Positions 8,848 to 17,899 of a DNA stretch of 35,294 nucleotides are shown here, one piece after another. Every line of letters begins with the position of its first letter. The stretch's first letter is position 1. This DNA is from Rickettsiales bacterium (GTDB taxonomy: Bacteria > Bacteroidota > Bacteroidia > Cytophagales > Cyclobacteriaceae): contig PBTY01000032.1 in NCBI GenBank assembly GCA_002729235.1, positions 47,295 through 82,588 on the forward strand, written 5' to 3'. Under the pieces are notes generated by a model. It was given only the letters and a program-made list of their open reading frames with translations, was not told where the DNA came from and did not search any database. The translations under genes were made by a program, and so were the position numbers.

Positions 8848-10239
8848 TTAGAAAAGGCTGATCCCAAGGAACGTTTCAAGGAACGTTAGGATAAACATTG
8901 TTCCTAAAACCACAGGACACAAGATTGTAACAGCGAAATTCAAGTATTTTTCAACAAAAGAGCCGGTGTATCCAGGATACCCTTGAGCAATCTCCTCACT
9001 AAGGTTTCTTGTTTTCCATACATAAGCAGCAAATATTGAAATCAGACAACCTCCAAGTGGTAGAAGGGTATCGTTTGCTACATTTTGTGCAAAATCCATG
9101 AAAGAGGTAGCCTTGTCTGCGCCAACATAAGTAATAAAGCTTGAGAAGAATTCAGAGTACCCATTGGAAAGCAAGGATGGAATACCTATTAGGAAAATTA
9201 AACCTGCGATGAGCCAAACAGCACGATTTCTTCTTACACCTTTTTCATCGACCACATAGGCAACAGGAACTTCCAATAAACTTACGGTAGAAGTTAATGC
9301 TGCAAAAGACAACAAAAGGAAAAATGAAGATCCAATGATCACGCCTAAGGTTGGTCCTAAACTTTCGAATGCGCCTGGTAAAACGGTGAAAATCAATCCA
9401 GCACCCTGGCCAGCACCTTCCATGGTTCCGTCGGTTAAATAAGCAACCATCGGGAACATCATTAAACCTGCTATAAAGGCCATTCCAACATCCGCTAAAG
9501 TGATGAATGCAGCCGAAGATACAATGTTGTCACCTTTGCCTACATAACTACCATAAGTGATCAGCGCACCCATGCCTAATGAAAGAGAGAAGAAAGCTTG
9601 TCCCATTGCATTACCCATAACTCCCAACGTCAATTTGGAGAAGTCAGGTACCAGGTAGAAACTAAGTCCCACCATTGCATTGTCTAATGTCAATGAATAG
9701 ATTACCAGGCCAAGAATCATAATGATTAGAGTTGGCATCAAGATCTTTGAAGCTTTCTCAATACCTCCAGCAACTCCTTTGGAAACGATAAATGCAGTTG
9801 CGAACATAAATACCAAGGCGTATGTTCCAACTTTGATTACGTCCTTGGTAAATTCTCCAAATTGCTTTCCTATTTCGAAATGGCCGGTAAGGAGTTCTAT
9901 GAAATAGCCAAAAGCCCAACCAGCAACAACGTTGTAGAATGAGAGAATTACAAATCCACTGAAAATACCTTGTAATCCAAGAATGCTCCATTTTTTAAAA
10001 CCTAGAGCTCGATAAGCTCCGGCAGGGTTTAGTTGAGTCTTTCTTCCTATGGCAATCTCTGTGATCATTACTGGAAAGCAAAGAATGAAACAGAACAAGA
10101 GGTACATCACAAGAAAAGCAGCACCACCTCCGGCGCCTACTTCAAACGGAAAACTCCAAATATTACCTAATCCTACTGCAGAACCCGCAGCAGCCAAAAT
10201 GAATCCTAGTTTATTTGAGAAAGAGCCTCTTCCAGCCAT
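8848..10239 (-). CDS. Neurotransmitter:sodium symporter family (SNF/NSS) transporter
   Basis: A 463-residue inner-membrane carrier with about 11-12 transmembrane segments. The N terminus carries the NSS hallmark: GRGSFSNKLGFILAAAGSAVG then LGNIWSFPF, where the unwound helix-1 region binds substrate and sodium. Later segments GMGALITYGSY and LTSTVSLLEVPVAY are also typical. Bacterial members import amino acids with Na+; the substrate cannot be read here. The gene ends 3 bases from its convergent neighbour. The repeated codons near its 3' end (TFLETFL) form a 12-bp tandem repeat in DNA and are part of the coding sequence. Confidence 0.92.
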   Translation of the reverse strand: MAGRGSFSNKLGFILAAAGSAVGLGNIWSFPFEVGAGGGAAFLVMYLLFCFILCFPVMITEIAIGRKTQLNPAGAYRALGFKKWSILGLQGIFSGFVILSFYNVVAGWAFGYFIELLTGHFEIGKQFGEFTKDVIKVGTYALVFMFATAFIVSKGVAGGIEKASKILMPTLIIMILGLVIYSLTLDNAMVGLSFYLVPDFSKLTLGVMGNAMGQAFFSLSLGMGALITYGSYVGKGDNIVSSAAFITLADVGMAFIAGLMMFPMVAYLTDGTMEGAGQGAGLIFTVLPGAFESLGPTLGVIIGSSFFLLLSFAALTSTVSLLEVPVAYVVDEKGVRRNRAVWLIAGLIFLIGIPSLLSNGYSEFFSSFITYVGADKATSFMDFAQNVANDTLLPLGGCLISIFAAYVWKTRNLSEEIAQGYPGYTGSFVEKYLNFAVTILCPVVLGTMFILTFLETFLGISLF

Positions 10240-10261
10240 GTTGTTTTATTTGTTAAAATGC

Positions 10262-10269
10262 CAAATATA
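10262..10269 (-). promoter_or_regulatory. Bacteroidetes -7 promoter element for the SNF transporter
   Basis: On the minus strand TATATTTG matches TAnnTTTG exactly, 22 bases before the ATG at 10239. A TTTG lies only about 11 bases upstream of it, closer than the usual 17-23, so the -33 part is not convincing. Confidence 0.4.
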
Positions 10270-10325
10270 GCAAAACCAACCAAAGCATTTAGCTGGTCTT
10301 TAAGTTGAATGTAAATAAGATTGGA

Positions 10326-11753
10326 TTATAGGTCATCGTCATCCAGAGGAACCTCATATGGGTAACTAAATAGATGATTTTGTTTGATTGAATCAGCCAC
10401 TTTATTTGGAACGTATTGTTCCCAACCGACAGCCCCTCGTTGAATCATTTCCAATACATCATCAGAGATGATGTGTAAATTTTCTGTTTTAGCACCCTCA
10501 ATGTCCTGGATCTTGTCATTGTCCATTAGGTAGGCGTAGAGGTTCTTTAAGTGTGGTTCTGGTTCGAAAGATTCAGTGGTTACAATGGTTTCGGTATCCG
10601 ATTTGAAAGTAGGATAGATGTATAGTTTTACATTACTTCCAAAGAGTCTACTGAATGATTCCAAAATTCCACCATTAAGGTTTTCATAATAGGATTCATC
10701 AAAGATCCTCACCAGATTATAGTATCCCATAACAATGCCAAGCTTTCTATGTCTGGTAAATTGGGATAGATAGGCTGCTAATTTGTAGTGTTCCTGGTAG
10801 TTGGAAATCAAAACGTTTTGTCCTAAAGAACATAATAAGTCAACTCTATCAAGGAAATCTGTTTCATCCACTTCACCTTCCATGGTTAAGTCATTGAGCG
10901 TTAATTCAACGATAGGAGTGACGTTCTGTATTTCGACATCTGCCTCTTTTCTGAAAGCACGCATTCCTGTAATCATCATGTCCACATTGACATGGGTAAC
11001 AGGACGGAATCGTCCTCTCAAAACGAATATGTTTTTCTTATATAGTGCTGCTGAAGGTTGTAATACATTGCCCTTGGGTCCGAACATGGCTGCATGGGTT
11101 AATCCATTTTTGACCAATTTCAAACTCATCAAGCGATTGTCTACGTGATGGAAGTCTGGTCCCTCTATACGGAACATGTCAATCTCCAGGCGAGACTTGT
11201 GAATGTTGTCCGTCAATGAGTTTAATATATCTTCTGGTTCGGCATAATTAAAACAGGCGTGGATCAGGTTGACGCCCACCATTCCCAATACCTGTTGTTG
11301 CCATAATGGATCAGTATCCTTTAAAATAACATGAATTACACAATCATTTGGATCGGAATTTGGGTGTTTTTGGAATCTCAAACCAATCCATCCATGTCCC
11401 TCGTTGGTTCTTTTGTAATTAAGGGTTTCCACCGTGTTGGCGAAAGCAAAGAAATGTGATCGCTTAGCTCTGTTCGTCAACCTTTGTGCAAGTAGGGCAT
11501 ATTCCCGATCGAGCATTTTCATCAATTTGTCTTCACAGACATATCGAACACTCTTTCCATAGATGGCATCACTAAAAGTCATGTCATAAGCGGACATGGT
11601 TTTAGCGATAGTGCCGGAGGCAGCTCCAGCTTTGAAGAAATAGTCTGCAACTTCCTGACCTCCACCGATCTCTGCAATGGTACCGTAGATTTTGTCGTCA
11701 AGGTTGAGTGAAAGTGCTTTCTCTTTTGTGGTGAGTGTTTTGAATGAGTCCAT
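10326..11753 (-). CDS. Conserved Bacteroidetes protein of unknown function (475 aa)
   Basis: A soluble 475-residue protein with no signal peptide or membrane segment. Landmark blocks: KEKALSLNLDDKIYGTIAEIGGGQEVA near the N terminus, FKAGAASGTIAKTMSAYDM, HGWIGLRFQ and a C-terminal acidic tail DDDDL. I recognise the family as widespread in Bacteroidetes. From memory, database names such as nicotinate-nucleotide adenylyltransferase have been attached to it, but no HxGH nucleotidyltransferase motif is present near the N terminus, so I do not accept that name. It lies between the SNF transporter and the acyl-CoA dehydrogenase, in its own transcription space, ending with 86 bases before the transporter start. 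Confidence 0.7.
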   Translation of the reverse strand: MDSFKTLTTKEKALSLNLDDKIYGTIAEIGGGQEVADYFFKAGAASGTIAKTMSAYDMTFSDAIYGKSVRYVCEDKLMKMLDREYALLAQRLTNRAKRSHFFAFANTVETLNYKRTNEGHGWIGLRFQKHPNSDPNDCVIHVILKDTDPLWQQQVLGMVGVNLIHACFNYAEPEDILNSLTDNIHKSRLEIDMFRIEGPDFHHVDNRLMSLKLVKNGLTHAAMFGPKGNVLQPSAALYKKNIFVLRGRFRPVTHVNVDMMITGMRAFRKEADVEIQNVTPIVELTLNDLTMEGEVDETDFLDRVDLLCSLGQNVLISNYQEHYKLAAYLSQFTRHRKLGIVMGYYNLVRIFDESYYENLNGGILESFSRLFGSNVKLYIYPTFKSDTETIVTTESFEPEPHLKNLYAYLMDNDKIQDIEGAKTENLHIISDDVLEMIQRGAVGWEQYVPNKVADSIKQNHLFSYPYEVPLDDDDL

Positions 11754-11827
11754 TAAGGATGCCTATGATTTCAACTTAAAATTATGCCATAACAAGGTCA
11801 AATTAAACTTATCAGGGACATAAATAA

Positions 11828-11850
11828 AAAAGCCGGCAAGGCCGGCTTTT
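11828..11850 (-). terminator. Rho-independent terminator of the acyl-CoA dehydrogenase gene
   Basis: A 10-bp stem (AAAAGCCGGC paired with GCCGGCTTTT) closes a 3-base loop. On the minus strand it is followed by further T-rich sequence and lies 25 bases after the acyl-CoA dehydrogenase stop. The stem is symmetric and has A-runs on the other side, so it could also work in the opposite direction, though no plus-strand gene reads into it. Confidence 0.85.
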
Positions 11851-11874
11851 GTTTCAGAAATATGCAAAAGGTAA

Positions 11875-13683
11875 TTAATTGTAAAGACTGTAAGGAAACT
11901 TATTTTCCACTATCATTTTCTCAGCAATTGATCTTCTGAGTGCCTTCGTATTGACAGGATTATATTTTGTGAATCGCTTCATTCCCATCATCATCACTTT
12001 CAGTTCATCACCGTCTGTGAAGCAAGCTACAGCTTCGTCTCCATGGTTTTTGATTTTTTGAATCGCTTCATGCATGTACAGTTTGGTCATGTCCATGAAG
12101 AGTTTACTTCCTTCATCACCATGCACGCCGATTAGTTTCTCTGTTCTAAGTAGACAAGACTCCAAAACATAGATTTCAATCAGCATATCAGCAACATGCA
12201 TCAGTACTTCTTGCTCATCATTTAACTTAGGTCCGAAAGTTTCAGCAGCTTTACCAGCTACCATCAAAGCAGCTTTCTTCAACTTCTTCAATACATCCTT
12301 TTCTTCAGCCAAAGGAGCACTTAGATCTGGCATTTCGAATGAAGGAACTGAAGTCAATTCTTTGGCAACAGCCATCGCTGGACCCAATAAATCAATTTCT
12401 CCTTTCATGGCACGCTTAAACATCATTCCAACCAACAACATTCTATTGATTTCATTGGTGCCTTCATAGATTCTTGTGATTCGGGCATCTCTGTAAGCTC
12501 TGGCCATTGGTGCTTCTTCAGAGAACCCCATACCACCATATACCTGTACACCTTCATCCACACAGTAATCTAATACTTCAGATCCATGAATTTTGATGAT
12601 CGCACATTCGATAGAGAATTGTTCCAAAGCTTTCAATTTCGCCTTGCTTGGATCCATTCCTTCAGCAATTAAAGAGTCAATTCTGTCATCAATGTTTTGA
12701 CCTGCTCTATAAGCCGCAGACTCTATTGCAAATGTTTTAGCCGCCATGTTCGCAAGCTTAGTTTGAATAGCTCCAAAGCTAGAAATGGAAACGCCAAACT
12801 GCTTGCGTTCATTCGCATAATTAGTTGCTTTAGACGCTATGTCCTTGCATCCATTGATCACACCGCAACCAAGCTTAATTCGCCCTACATTCAATACATT
12901 TACTGCTATTTTGAATCCATTTTCACGCTCAGAAAGCATGTTTTCAACTGGGACAGTACAGTCATTGAAGAAGACCTGACGAGTAGAAGATCCTTTGATG
13001 CCCAGTTTTCTTTCCTCATCGTTCATGGTGATACCACCATATGTTTTCTCAACAATAAAAGCAGTTAAATTTTTATCATCATCGATTTTGGCGAACACAA
13101 TAAACAGGTCAGCAAATCCCGCATTCGAGATCCACATTTTTTGACCATTGATAATGTAGTTTTTGCCATCATCGGAAAGTTTTGCTTTGGTCTTACCAGA
13201 ATTAGCATCCGAACCAGCGTCTGGCTCTGTTAAACAATATGCAGCTTTCCATTCACCAGAGGCTAATTTTGGAATGTACTTTTGTTTTTGCTCTTCCGTA
13301 CCGTAATAAAGAATAGGGAGGGTTCCGATGCCGGTGTGGGCACCATATGCTGTGGAGAATGATCCTGATGCCGCGATGATATCGGCCATGAGCATACCTG
13401 TGTTGAAACTCATTCCCATTCCGCCATATTCTTCTGGAACAGAAATACCTAACAATCCAAGCTCTCCAGCCTTGTCCATCAATGAAGGCATCAGACCTTC
13501 TTCCATGCTGTCTATTCGATCTGTAATTGGGGCTATTTCCTTATCAATGAAATCTTGAGTGGCAGCTGCCATCATTTTTTGTTCTTCTGAGAATTCTTCT
13601 GGGATGAAGATCTCCTGGGCTTCTGTTTCTCTGACGATGAACTCACCGCCTTTAATAGCTTGTTTTTGTGCTACTGATTCCAT
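11875..13683 (-). CDS. Acyl-CoA dehydrogenase, long (VLCAD-like) form
   Basis: A 602-residue FAD enzyme that introduces the alpha-beta double bond of acyl-CoA in beta-oxidation. Visible: acyl-CoA dehydrogenase signature CLTEPDAGSDA at 150-160, QKMWISNAGFADL in the beta domain (181-193), NERKQFG at 291-297, GGMGFSEEAPMARAYRDARI at 383-402, and catalytic-base Glu407 in IYEGTNEI. About 180 extra residues follow the core, as in very-long-chain enzymes and the common 600-residue Bacteroidetes type, so chain length preference is inferred only. It is monocistronic: terminator after it, and a promoter flanked by two identical palindromes before it. Confidence 0.93.
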   Translation of the reverse strand: MESVAQKQAIKGGEFIVRETEAQEIFIPEEFSEEQKMMAAATQDFIDKEIAPITDRIDSMEEGLMPSLMDKAGELGLLGISVPEEYGGMGMSFNTGMLMADIIAASGSFSTAYGAHTGIGTLPILYYGTEEQKQKYIPKLASGEWKAAYCLTEPDAGSDANSGKTKAKLSDDGKNYIINGQKMWISNAGFADLFIVFAKIDDDKNLTAFIVEKTYGGITMNDEERKLGIKGSSTRQVFFNDCTVPVENMLSERENGFKIAVNVLNVGRIKLGCGVINGCKDIASKATNYANERKQFGVSISSFGAIQTKLANMAAKTFAIESAAYRAGQNIDDRIDSLIAEGMDPSKAKLKALEQFSIECAIIKIHGSEVLDYCVDEGVQVYGGMGFSEEAPMARAYRDARITRIYEGTNEINRMLLVGMMFKRAMKGEIDLLGPAMAVAKELTSVPSFEMPDLSAPLAEEKDVLKKLKKAALMVAGKAAETFGPKLNDEQEVLMHVADMLIEIYVLESCLLRTEKLIGVHGDEGSKLFMDMTKLYMHEAIQKIKNHGDEAVACFTDGDELKVMMMGMKRFTKYNPVNTKALRRSIAEKMIVENKFPYSLYN

Positions 13684-13717
13684 TTTCTAATTAATGTTTA
13701 TAATGAGGTTAATATGT

Positions 13718-13729
13718 TATGCATGCATA
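13718..13729. promoter_or_regulatory. Palindromic operator candidate 1 (start-proximal) of the acyl-CoA dehydrogenase gene
   Basis: TATGCATGCATA is a perfect 12-bp palindrome inside a 16-bp direct repeat (ATGTTATGCATGCATA) that recurs 37 bases away. It lies about 7 bases past the -7 element on the minus strand, where transcription should start, so a bound repressor would block initiation. Confidence 0.7.
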
Positions 13730-13735
13730 CTATTT

Positions 13736-13743
13736 CAAATATA
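13736..13743 (-). promoter_or_regulatory. Bacteroidetes -7 promoter element for the acyl-CoA dehydrogenase gene
   Basis: TATATTTG on the minus strand is an exact TAnnTTTG match 53 bases before the ATG. It lies exactly between the two TATGCATGCATA palindromes. No clear TTG -33 element is seen, which suits a regulated promoter. Confidence 0.6.
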
Positions 13744-13754
13744 AAGAAAAATGT

Positions 13755-13766
13755 TATGCATGCATA
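13755..13766. promoter_or_regulatory. Palindromic operator candidate 2 (distal) of the acyl-CoA dehydrogenase gene
   Basis: A second copy of TATGCATGCATA, here extended to a 14-bp perfect palindrome (TTATGCATGCATAA). It covers the region where the -33 contact of the minus-strand promoter would fall. Paired identical dyads around a beta-oxidation promoter are the usual picture for a TetR- or GntR-type fatty-acid regulator; the regulator gene is not in the window. Confidence 0.7.
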
Positions 13767-13787
13767 ATAAATTTAAAAATTATTGTG

Positions 13788-13800
13788 ATGATGACATCAT
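13788..13800. repeat. 13-bp palindrome ATGATG-A-CATCAT
   Basis: A perfect dyad (ATGATG, one central base, CATCAT) in the 221-bp space between the divergent acyl-CoA dehydrogenase and nhaD genes. It differs in sequence from the TATGCATGCATA pair. It could be an nhaD operator or chance. Confidence 0.35.
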
Positions 13801-13904
13801 AGGATGGTTAAAATCATCTACACCTTGCTCATGGCTCATAAACTCCCATGGCTTGAAAAGTAGCTTTGCGCTCACAAAGACCTCATAATAAGAGCCATTA
13901 AGCT

Positions 13905-15182
13905 ATGGACACTATTTCAATAATTCTGCTGGCTATTTTCATCAATGCTATAATAGCCATCGCTTTTGAACACACCCTAGGAATCAATAAAAGTTGGATT
14001 GCCATATTCACGGGTACCACCATGTGGATGATCGTGGCGATGAATCTTAGTAAATCAACCATTCATCAGGATCTGGTAGAAGGGTCAGCTGAAATATTTG
14101 AACTAATAGTCTTTCTGATTGGAGCCATGACAATTGTGGAGATGATGGCACACTTCCGATTCTTTAGATGGTTGGAGTTTCGGTTGTCTCGATTAAATAT
14201 TTCCAATACTCAACTATTCTGGTTACTTGGACTTATCACGTTTATTTCCTCTTCTTTATTAGACAACCTGACTACCACGTTAGTGATGCTTCAGATCGGT
14301 AGGCGCCTTTATTTGCGTGAGGAGAACTTCAATATTTTCGTTATCAATACGGTTATTGCTGCCAATGCCGGAGGGGCTATGTCTCCAGTTGGGGATGTTA
14401 CTACTATTATGATCTGGCTGGCTGAGAAGTTTACCGCATGGCAAATTTTGTTGTGGGGCATTTTTCCATCTCTGGCAGCATGGGTAGTTCCTCAATTCTT
14501 ATTGACCAGGCAAATTGTAAAAGAAAATAGGGTAGGAAGAAATAGTGAGGAAGTATTGCCTTTACAATGGAACATCATTTTGTTGGGCTTTATGACATTC
14601 GGGTTTGCTGTAGTTGTAAACCTGTTGCATTTACCTCCATTTTTCGGTATTCTATTTGGGTTGGGAACCGCTGCAATTGTCATTGATTACCGAATGAAAA
14701 GAGGGAAGCTCAAAAAGAGCAGCAATAAGATTGTGAATGTGATCAAAACCATTGATATGTCCACTATTATCTTTTTCGTAGGTATCTTGTTGGCAGTCAA
14801 TGCACTCAATGTATATGGTATTCTTGATCAAATTTCCGGATTGTTGTTTGGTTCAGATCCTGGAAGTGATGGTAATGCTATTGTCATTGGCCACTCTCTT
14901 TTAGGTTTGATATCGGCTATTTTTGACAATGTTCCATTGACTGCTGGTGTTATCGATATGCTACCGGGTGATATTCATTACCAGTATTGGGTGTTGCTGG
15001 CCATCACAGCGGGTACAGGGGGTAGCTTACTGGTGATTGGGTCTGCAGCTGGAGTTGCGGCGATGGGGCAGGTGCCGACACTTACGGTAAACTATTACAT
15101 TAAAAAAGGAACCATTCCTGCCTTGTTAGGATATGTCCTGGCCATAGGAACGTGGTATTTGCAATGGATAGTCTTTGTATAA
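13905..15182 (+). CDS. nhaD: NhaD-family Na+/H+ antiporter
   Basis: A 425-residue inner-membrane protein of the ion-transporter superfamily with about 11-12 hydrophobic segments. NhaD landmarks are present: SSLLDNLTTTLVMLQIGRR near residues 112-130, NAGGAMSPVGDVTTIMIW near 151-168, and the second inverted half-motif IFDNVPLTAGVIDM near 339-352, followed by TAGTGGSLLVIGSAAGVAA. The two DN-containing half-helices are expected to bind Na+. Length fits the family. It is followed by 126 bases without a gene and then the TonB receptor operon, with which it is not obviously coupled. Confidence 0.9.
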   Translation: MDTISIILLAIFINAIIAIAFEHTLGINKSWIAIFTGTTMWMIVAMNLSKSTIHQDLVEGSAEIFELIVFLIGAMTIVEMMAHFRFFRWLEFRLSRLNISNTQLFWLLGLITFISSSLLDNLTTTLVMLQIGRRLYLREENFNIFVINTVIAANAGGAMSPVGDVTTIMIWLAEKFTAWQILLWGIFPSLAAWVVPQFLLTRQIVKENRVGRNSEEVLPLQWNIILLGFMTFGFAVVVNLLHLPPFFGILFGLGTAAIVIDYRMKRGKLKKSSNKIVNVIKTIDMSTIIFFVGILLAVNALNVYGILDQISGLLFGSDPGSDGNAIVIGHSLLGLISAIFDNVPLTAGVIDMLPGDIHYQYWVLLAITAGTGGSLLVIGSAAGVAAMGQVPTLTVNYYIKKGTIPALLGYVLAIGTWYLQWIVFV

Positions 15183-15308
15183 AGACTCGAGCAGACTAAA
15201 TGTATCTAGCATTTTACAGTTCATCTGGAATAATCAACAGTTCGGTAACACTAAATTCAGATTAGTAGTAGCGTATGTCACTTTTGGATCAATCAAACGA
15301 TCCAAACT

Positions 15309-17453
15309 ATGCGTTACATTTTCTTACTTCAACTTATTCTCTTCACACTTGCAGCTTCTGGTCAGTCAGTAGTGAGTGGTATGGTTACCGATAAATCTAA
15401 TGAAGGGTTGATCGGAGCGAATGTATACATCAAAGACTCTTATGATGGAGGCACTTCTGACTTTGATGGAAACTTTCGATTTGAGACTTATGAAAGTGGG
15501 GCCCAAATACTAGTGGTTTCTTTTGTTGGGTTTGAGACTTTAGAGTTGTCTATTGAGGTAGCCAATGCTCAAAACCTTCGATTAGAACTAAAAGAATCTT
15601 TCAATAGCATCGCAGCAGTTACGATTACTGCAGGAGCATTTGAAGCTAGCGATGAGAAGAAAGCAGTTGTCCTAAAGAGTTTGGACATTGCTACTACCGC
15701 TGGTGCCACTGCTGACATTACTGGTGCATTGAACACACTGCCTGGAACACAGAAAGTTGGTGAATCAGGCCGATTGTTTGTAAGAGGTGGCACTGCCGAT
15801 GAAACCAGAATCTACATTGACGGAGTAGAAGCTTCAAACTATTATGGAGCTAGTGCAAACGGGGTGCCAACCAGAAGCCGTTTTTCTCCTTTCCTTTTTA
15901 AAGGAACGTTTTTCAGTACAGGCGGATATTCTGCGGAATACGGACAGGCTCTTTCATCAGCTTTGATCCTCAATACTAACGATGTGGATCCAGAGAACAA
16001 GATAGACCTGTCGCTGATGTCTGTGGGTTTGGATGCAGGAATTACAAGGTCATGGGATGATCAGTCGCTTTATGTAAAGGGTGGTTACATGAATCTCAAC
16101 CCATATACGAGTCTGATTAGTCAGAATGTGGAATGGATCAACGGGAGCACAAGCTGGGATGGTACGATGGCTTACAAGAAAAAATTGAACAATGGTGGAA
16201 TGCTCAAAGTGCTTGGGATGACGAATACCTCTGGCTTCCACTTAAAACAATCCACCATACTCAATGAAAAAGGTTTCTATGATATTCAAGTTGGCAATAC
16301 CAACTCGTTTGTTACCTCCAATGTCAATTTGCCAGTGGGAGAAAAAGATAGCTTTTATGCTGGAGGATCCGCTGCGTGGAATACGGATGATGTTGCTTAT
16401 GATGACGTGGAACTAACCACTCCAGAACTCAATCTTCACTTGAAAACCAAATTTTTGCATGAGTTTACTCCCAAGCAGTTGATTAATGTGGGGACTGAGG
16501 TATTCTATGGTTCAGTGGAGAGAGAGATAGTGACTTCTTCGGATTCAGTTGCTCTTGATTATTCCAATATCAACATGGCAATCTATGGTGAGTTTGATCA
16601 GTACATCACTGAGAAGTTGATTATGCGCTTTGGAGCTCGTTTGTCCAATCAAACAGTTCTAAACTCAACAACATTAGAACCACGATTCTCCATGGCCTAT
16701 CAAGTAGGAGAGTTTGCTCAATTTTCCCTGGCCACGGGTCAGTTTTACCAAGCACCTAAGAAGGATTATCTGTTAGTGACCACCGACCTTGATCAAGAAC
16801 GAGCACAACATTACATACTAAACTTTCAGAGAATTAAGGAAAGCAAAATTTTTAGAATTGAAACCTATTTAAAGGACTATGATCATCTTATTCGTTACAC
16901 CAATCAATATGATCCGACTACATTCAGTAATTCTGGAGAGGGATATGCGTATGGCTTGGACGTCTTTTGGAGGGATAGAGGTGGTTTTAAGAACATTGAT
17001 TACTGGGTTTCTTATTCCTGGTTGAAGAGTGAAAGACTCTTCCAGGATTATTCTGAGAAAGCTGTTCCTGGTTTTTCAACCGCTCACAATGCCTCGTTTG
17101 TTATCAAGAAATTCATTCCTGGAATCAAAAGCCAACTTGGCGCTACTTATTCCATTACTTCCGGAAGACCATACAATGATCCGAATAAGGAAGGCTTCAA
17201 TGAGAGTAAAACCAATTTGTACCAAGATCTGAGTTTCAATATGGCTTATCTACCAGTAAAGGAATTGATCATTTACTTCTCTGCTACGAATCTATTGGGT
17301 CAGGACCAGATATTCGGTTATCGCTATGCGAATGCTCCCAATGATAATGGCGTGTATGCTTCGGAAGCGATCAGACTTCCTGCTAAACGATTCATATTCA
17401 TAGGTTGCTTCCTAACTATCGGAGCATTCAATAAACAACTTGAAAATCTATAA
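15309..17453 (+). CDS. TonB-dependent receptor with carboxypeptidase-like N-terminal domain
   Basis: A 714-residue outer-membrane receptor. Signal peptide residues 1-19; carboxypeptidase-like regulatory domain about 20-100 (VVSGMVTDKSNEGLIGANVY, then TSDFDGNFRFE); plug about 125-225 with LFVRGGTADETRIYIDG; and a beta barrel to the C terminus. At 714 residues it is short for a SusC homologue and resembles receptors for small ligands or metals. No SusD partner follows. Instead, a DUF2141 protein, a helical secreted protein and a LytS/LytTR pair follow on the same strand within 20 bases or less, so the operon appears to couple a receptor with its own signalling system. Confidence 0.88.
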   Translation: MRYIFLLQLILFTLAASGQSVVSGMVTDKSNEGLIGANVYIKDSYDGGTSDFDGNFRFETYESGAQILVVSFVGFETLELSIEVANAQNLRLELKESFNSIAAVTITAGAFEASDEKKAVVLKSLDIATTAGATADITGALNTLPGTQKVGESGRLFVRGGTADETRIYIDGVEASNYYGASANGVPTRSRFSPFLFKGTFFSTGGYSAEYGQALSSALILNTNDVDPENKIDLSLMSVGLDAGITRSWDDQSLYVKGGYMNLNPYTSLISQNVEWINGSTSWDGTMAYKKKLNNGGMLKVLGMTNTSGFHLKQSTILNEKGFYDIQVGNTNSFVTSNVNLPVGEKDSFYAGGSAAWNTDDVAYDDVELTTPELNLHLKTKFLHEFTPKQLINVGTEVFYGSVEREIVTSSDSVALDYSNINMAIYGEFDQYITEKLIMRFGARLSNQTVLNSTTLEPRFSMAYQVGEFAQFSLATGQFYQAPKKDYLLVTTDLDQERAQHYILNFQRIKESKIFRIETYLKDYDHLIRYTNQYDPTTFSNSGEGYAYGLDVFWRDRGGFKNIDYWVSYSWLKSERLFQDYSEKAVPGFSTAHNASFVIKKFIPGIKSQLGATYSITSGRPYNDPNKEGFNESKTNLYQDLSFNMAYLPVKELIIYFSATNLLGQDQIFGYRYANAPNDNGVYASEAIRLPAKRFIFIGCFLTIGAFNKQLENL

Positions 17454-17472
17454 ACAATCAAATTCTAATCTT

Positions 17473-17892
17473 ATGAAAACTACATTTTTATTCATTATTG
17501 GTATGATCATCGGATCATGGAGCTATGCACAGACCACCAATCTCACCATAGAGGTCACCAATTTCAAAAACACTGACGGTAAACTTCGGGTGGCTTTGTT
17601 TAACAGTGAAGGTACTTACTTAAAGGATAGCCAGTATACATCCGATACCCTGGTTTACAGTCAGGAATTAGTAAAGGTGTCTTTCACAGGTTTGCCTAAC
17701 GGTGAGTATGCGATATCCATCTATCATGATCAAAATGATAACGGTGAATTAGATGCCAACTTCATGGGCATACCTACTGAGCCATATGCCTTTTCGAACA
17801 ATGCTAAAGGGCGATTTGGGCCTGCGTCATATGCAGACTCCAAATTCTCTTTGAATCAATCCAATCAAATTCATTCTATCCAATTAAACTAA
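17473..17892 (+). CDS. DUF2141 domain-containing secreted protein
   Basis: A 139-residue exported protein. The ATG at 17473 starts a clean signal peptide (MKTTFLFIIGMIIGSWSYAQ); the frame is open further back to 17440, inside the receptor gene, but that adds a polar tail in front. The mature domain matches DUF2141: LTIEVTNFKNTDGKLRVALF, then FTGLPNGEYAISIYHDQNDNG and GIPTEPYAFSNNAKGRFGP. DUF2141 is a small beta-sandwich found in Bacteroidota and Proteobacteria, often next to TonB receptors; its ligand is not known to me. It is separated from the receptor by 19 bases and from the next gene by 7. Confidence 0.9.
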   Translation: MKTTFLFIIGMIIGSWSYAQTTNLTIEVTNFKNTDGKLRVALFNSEGTYLKDSQYTSDTLVYSQELVKVSFTGLPNGEYAISIYHDQNDNGELDANFMGIPTEPYAFSNNAKGRFGPASYADSKFSLNQSNQIHSIQLN

Positions 17893-17899
17893 TCACATC

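Noticed and set aside
8866-8889. 12-bp tandem repeat AAGGAACGTT(T/A)(C/G)
   Set aside because: It lies in the SNF transporter coding region and reflects the repeated residues TFLETFL.
12697-13068. Plus-strand ORF of 123 codons inside the acyl-CoA dehydrogenase
   Set aside because: The opposite strand carries conserved catalytic-domain residues; the ORF is low-quality sequence.
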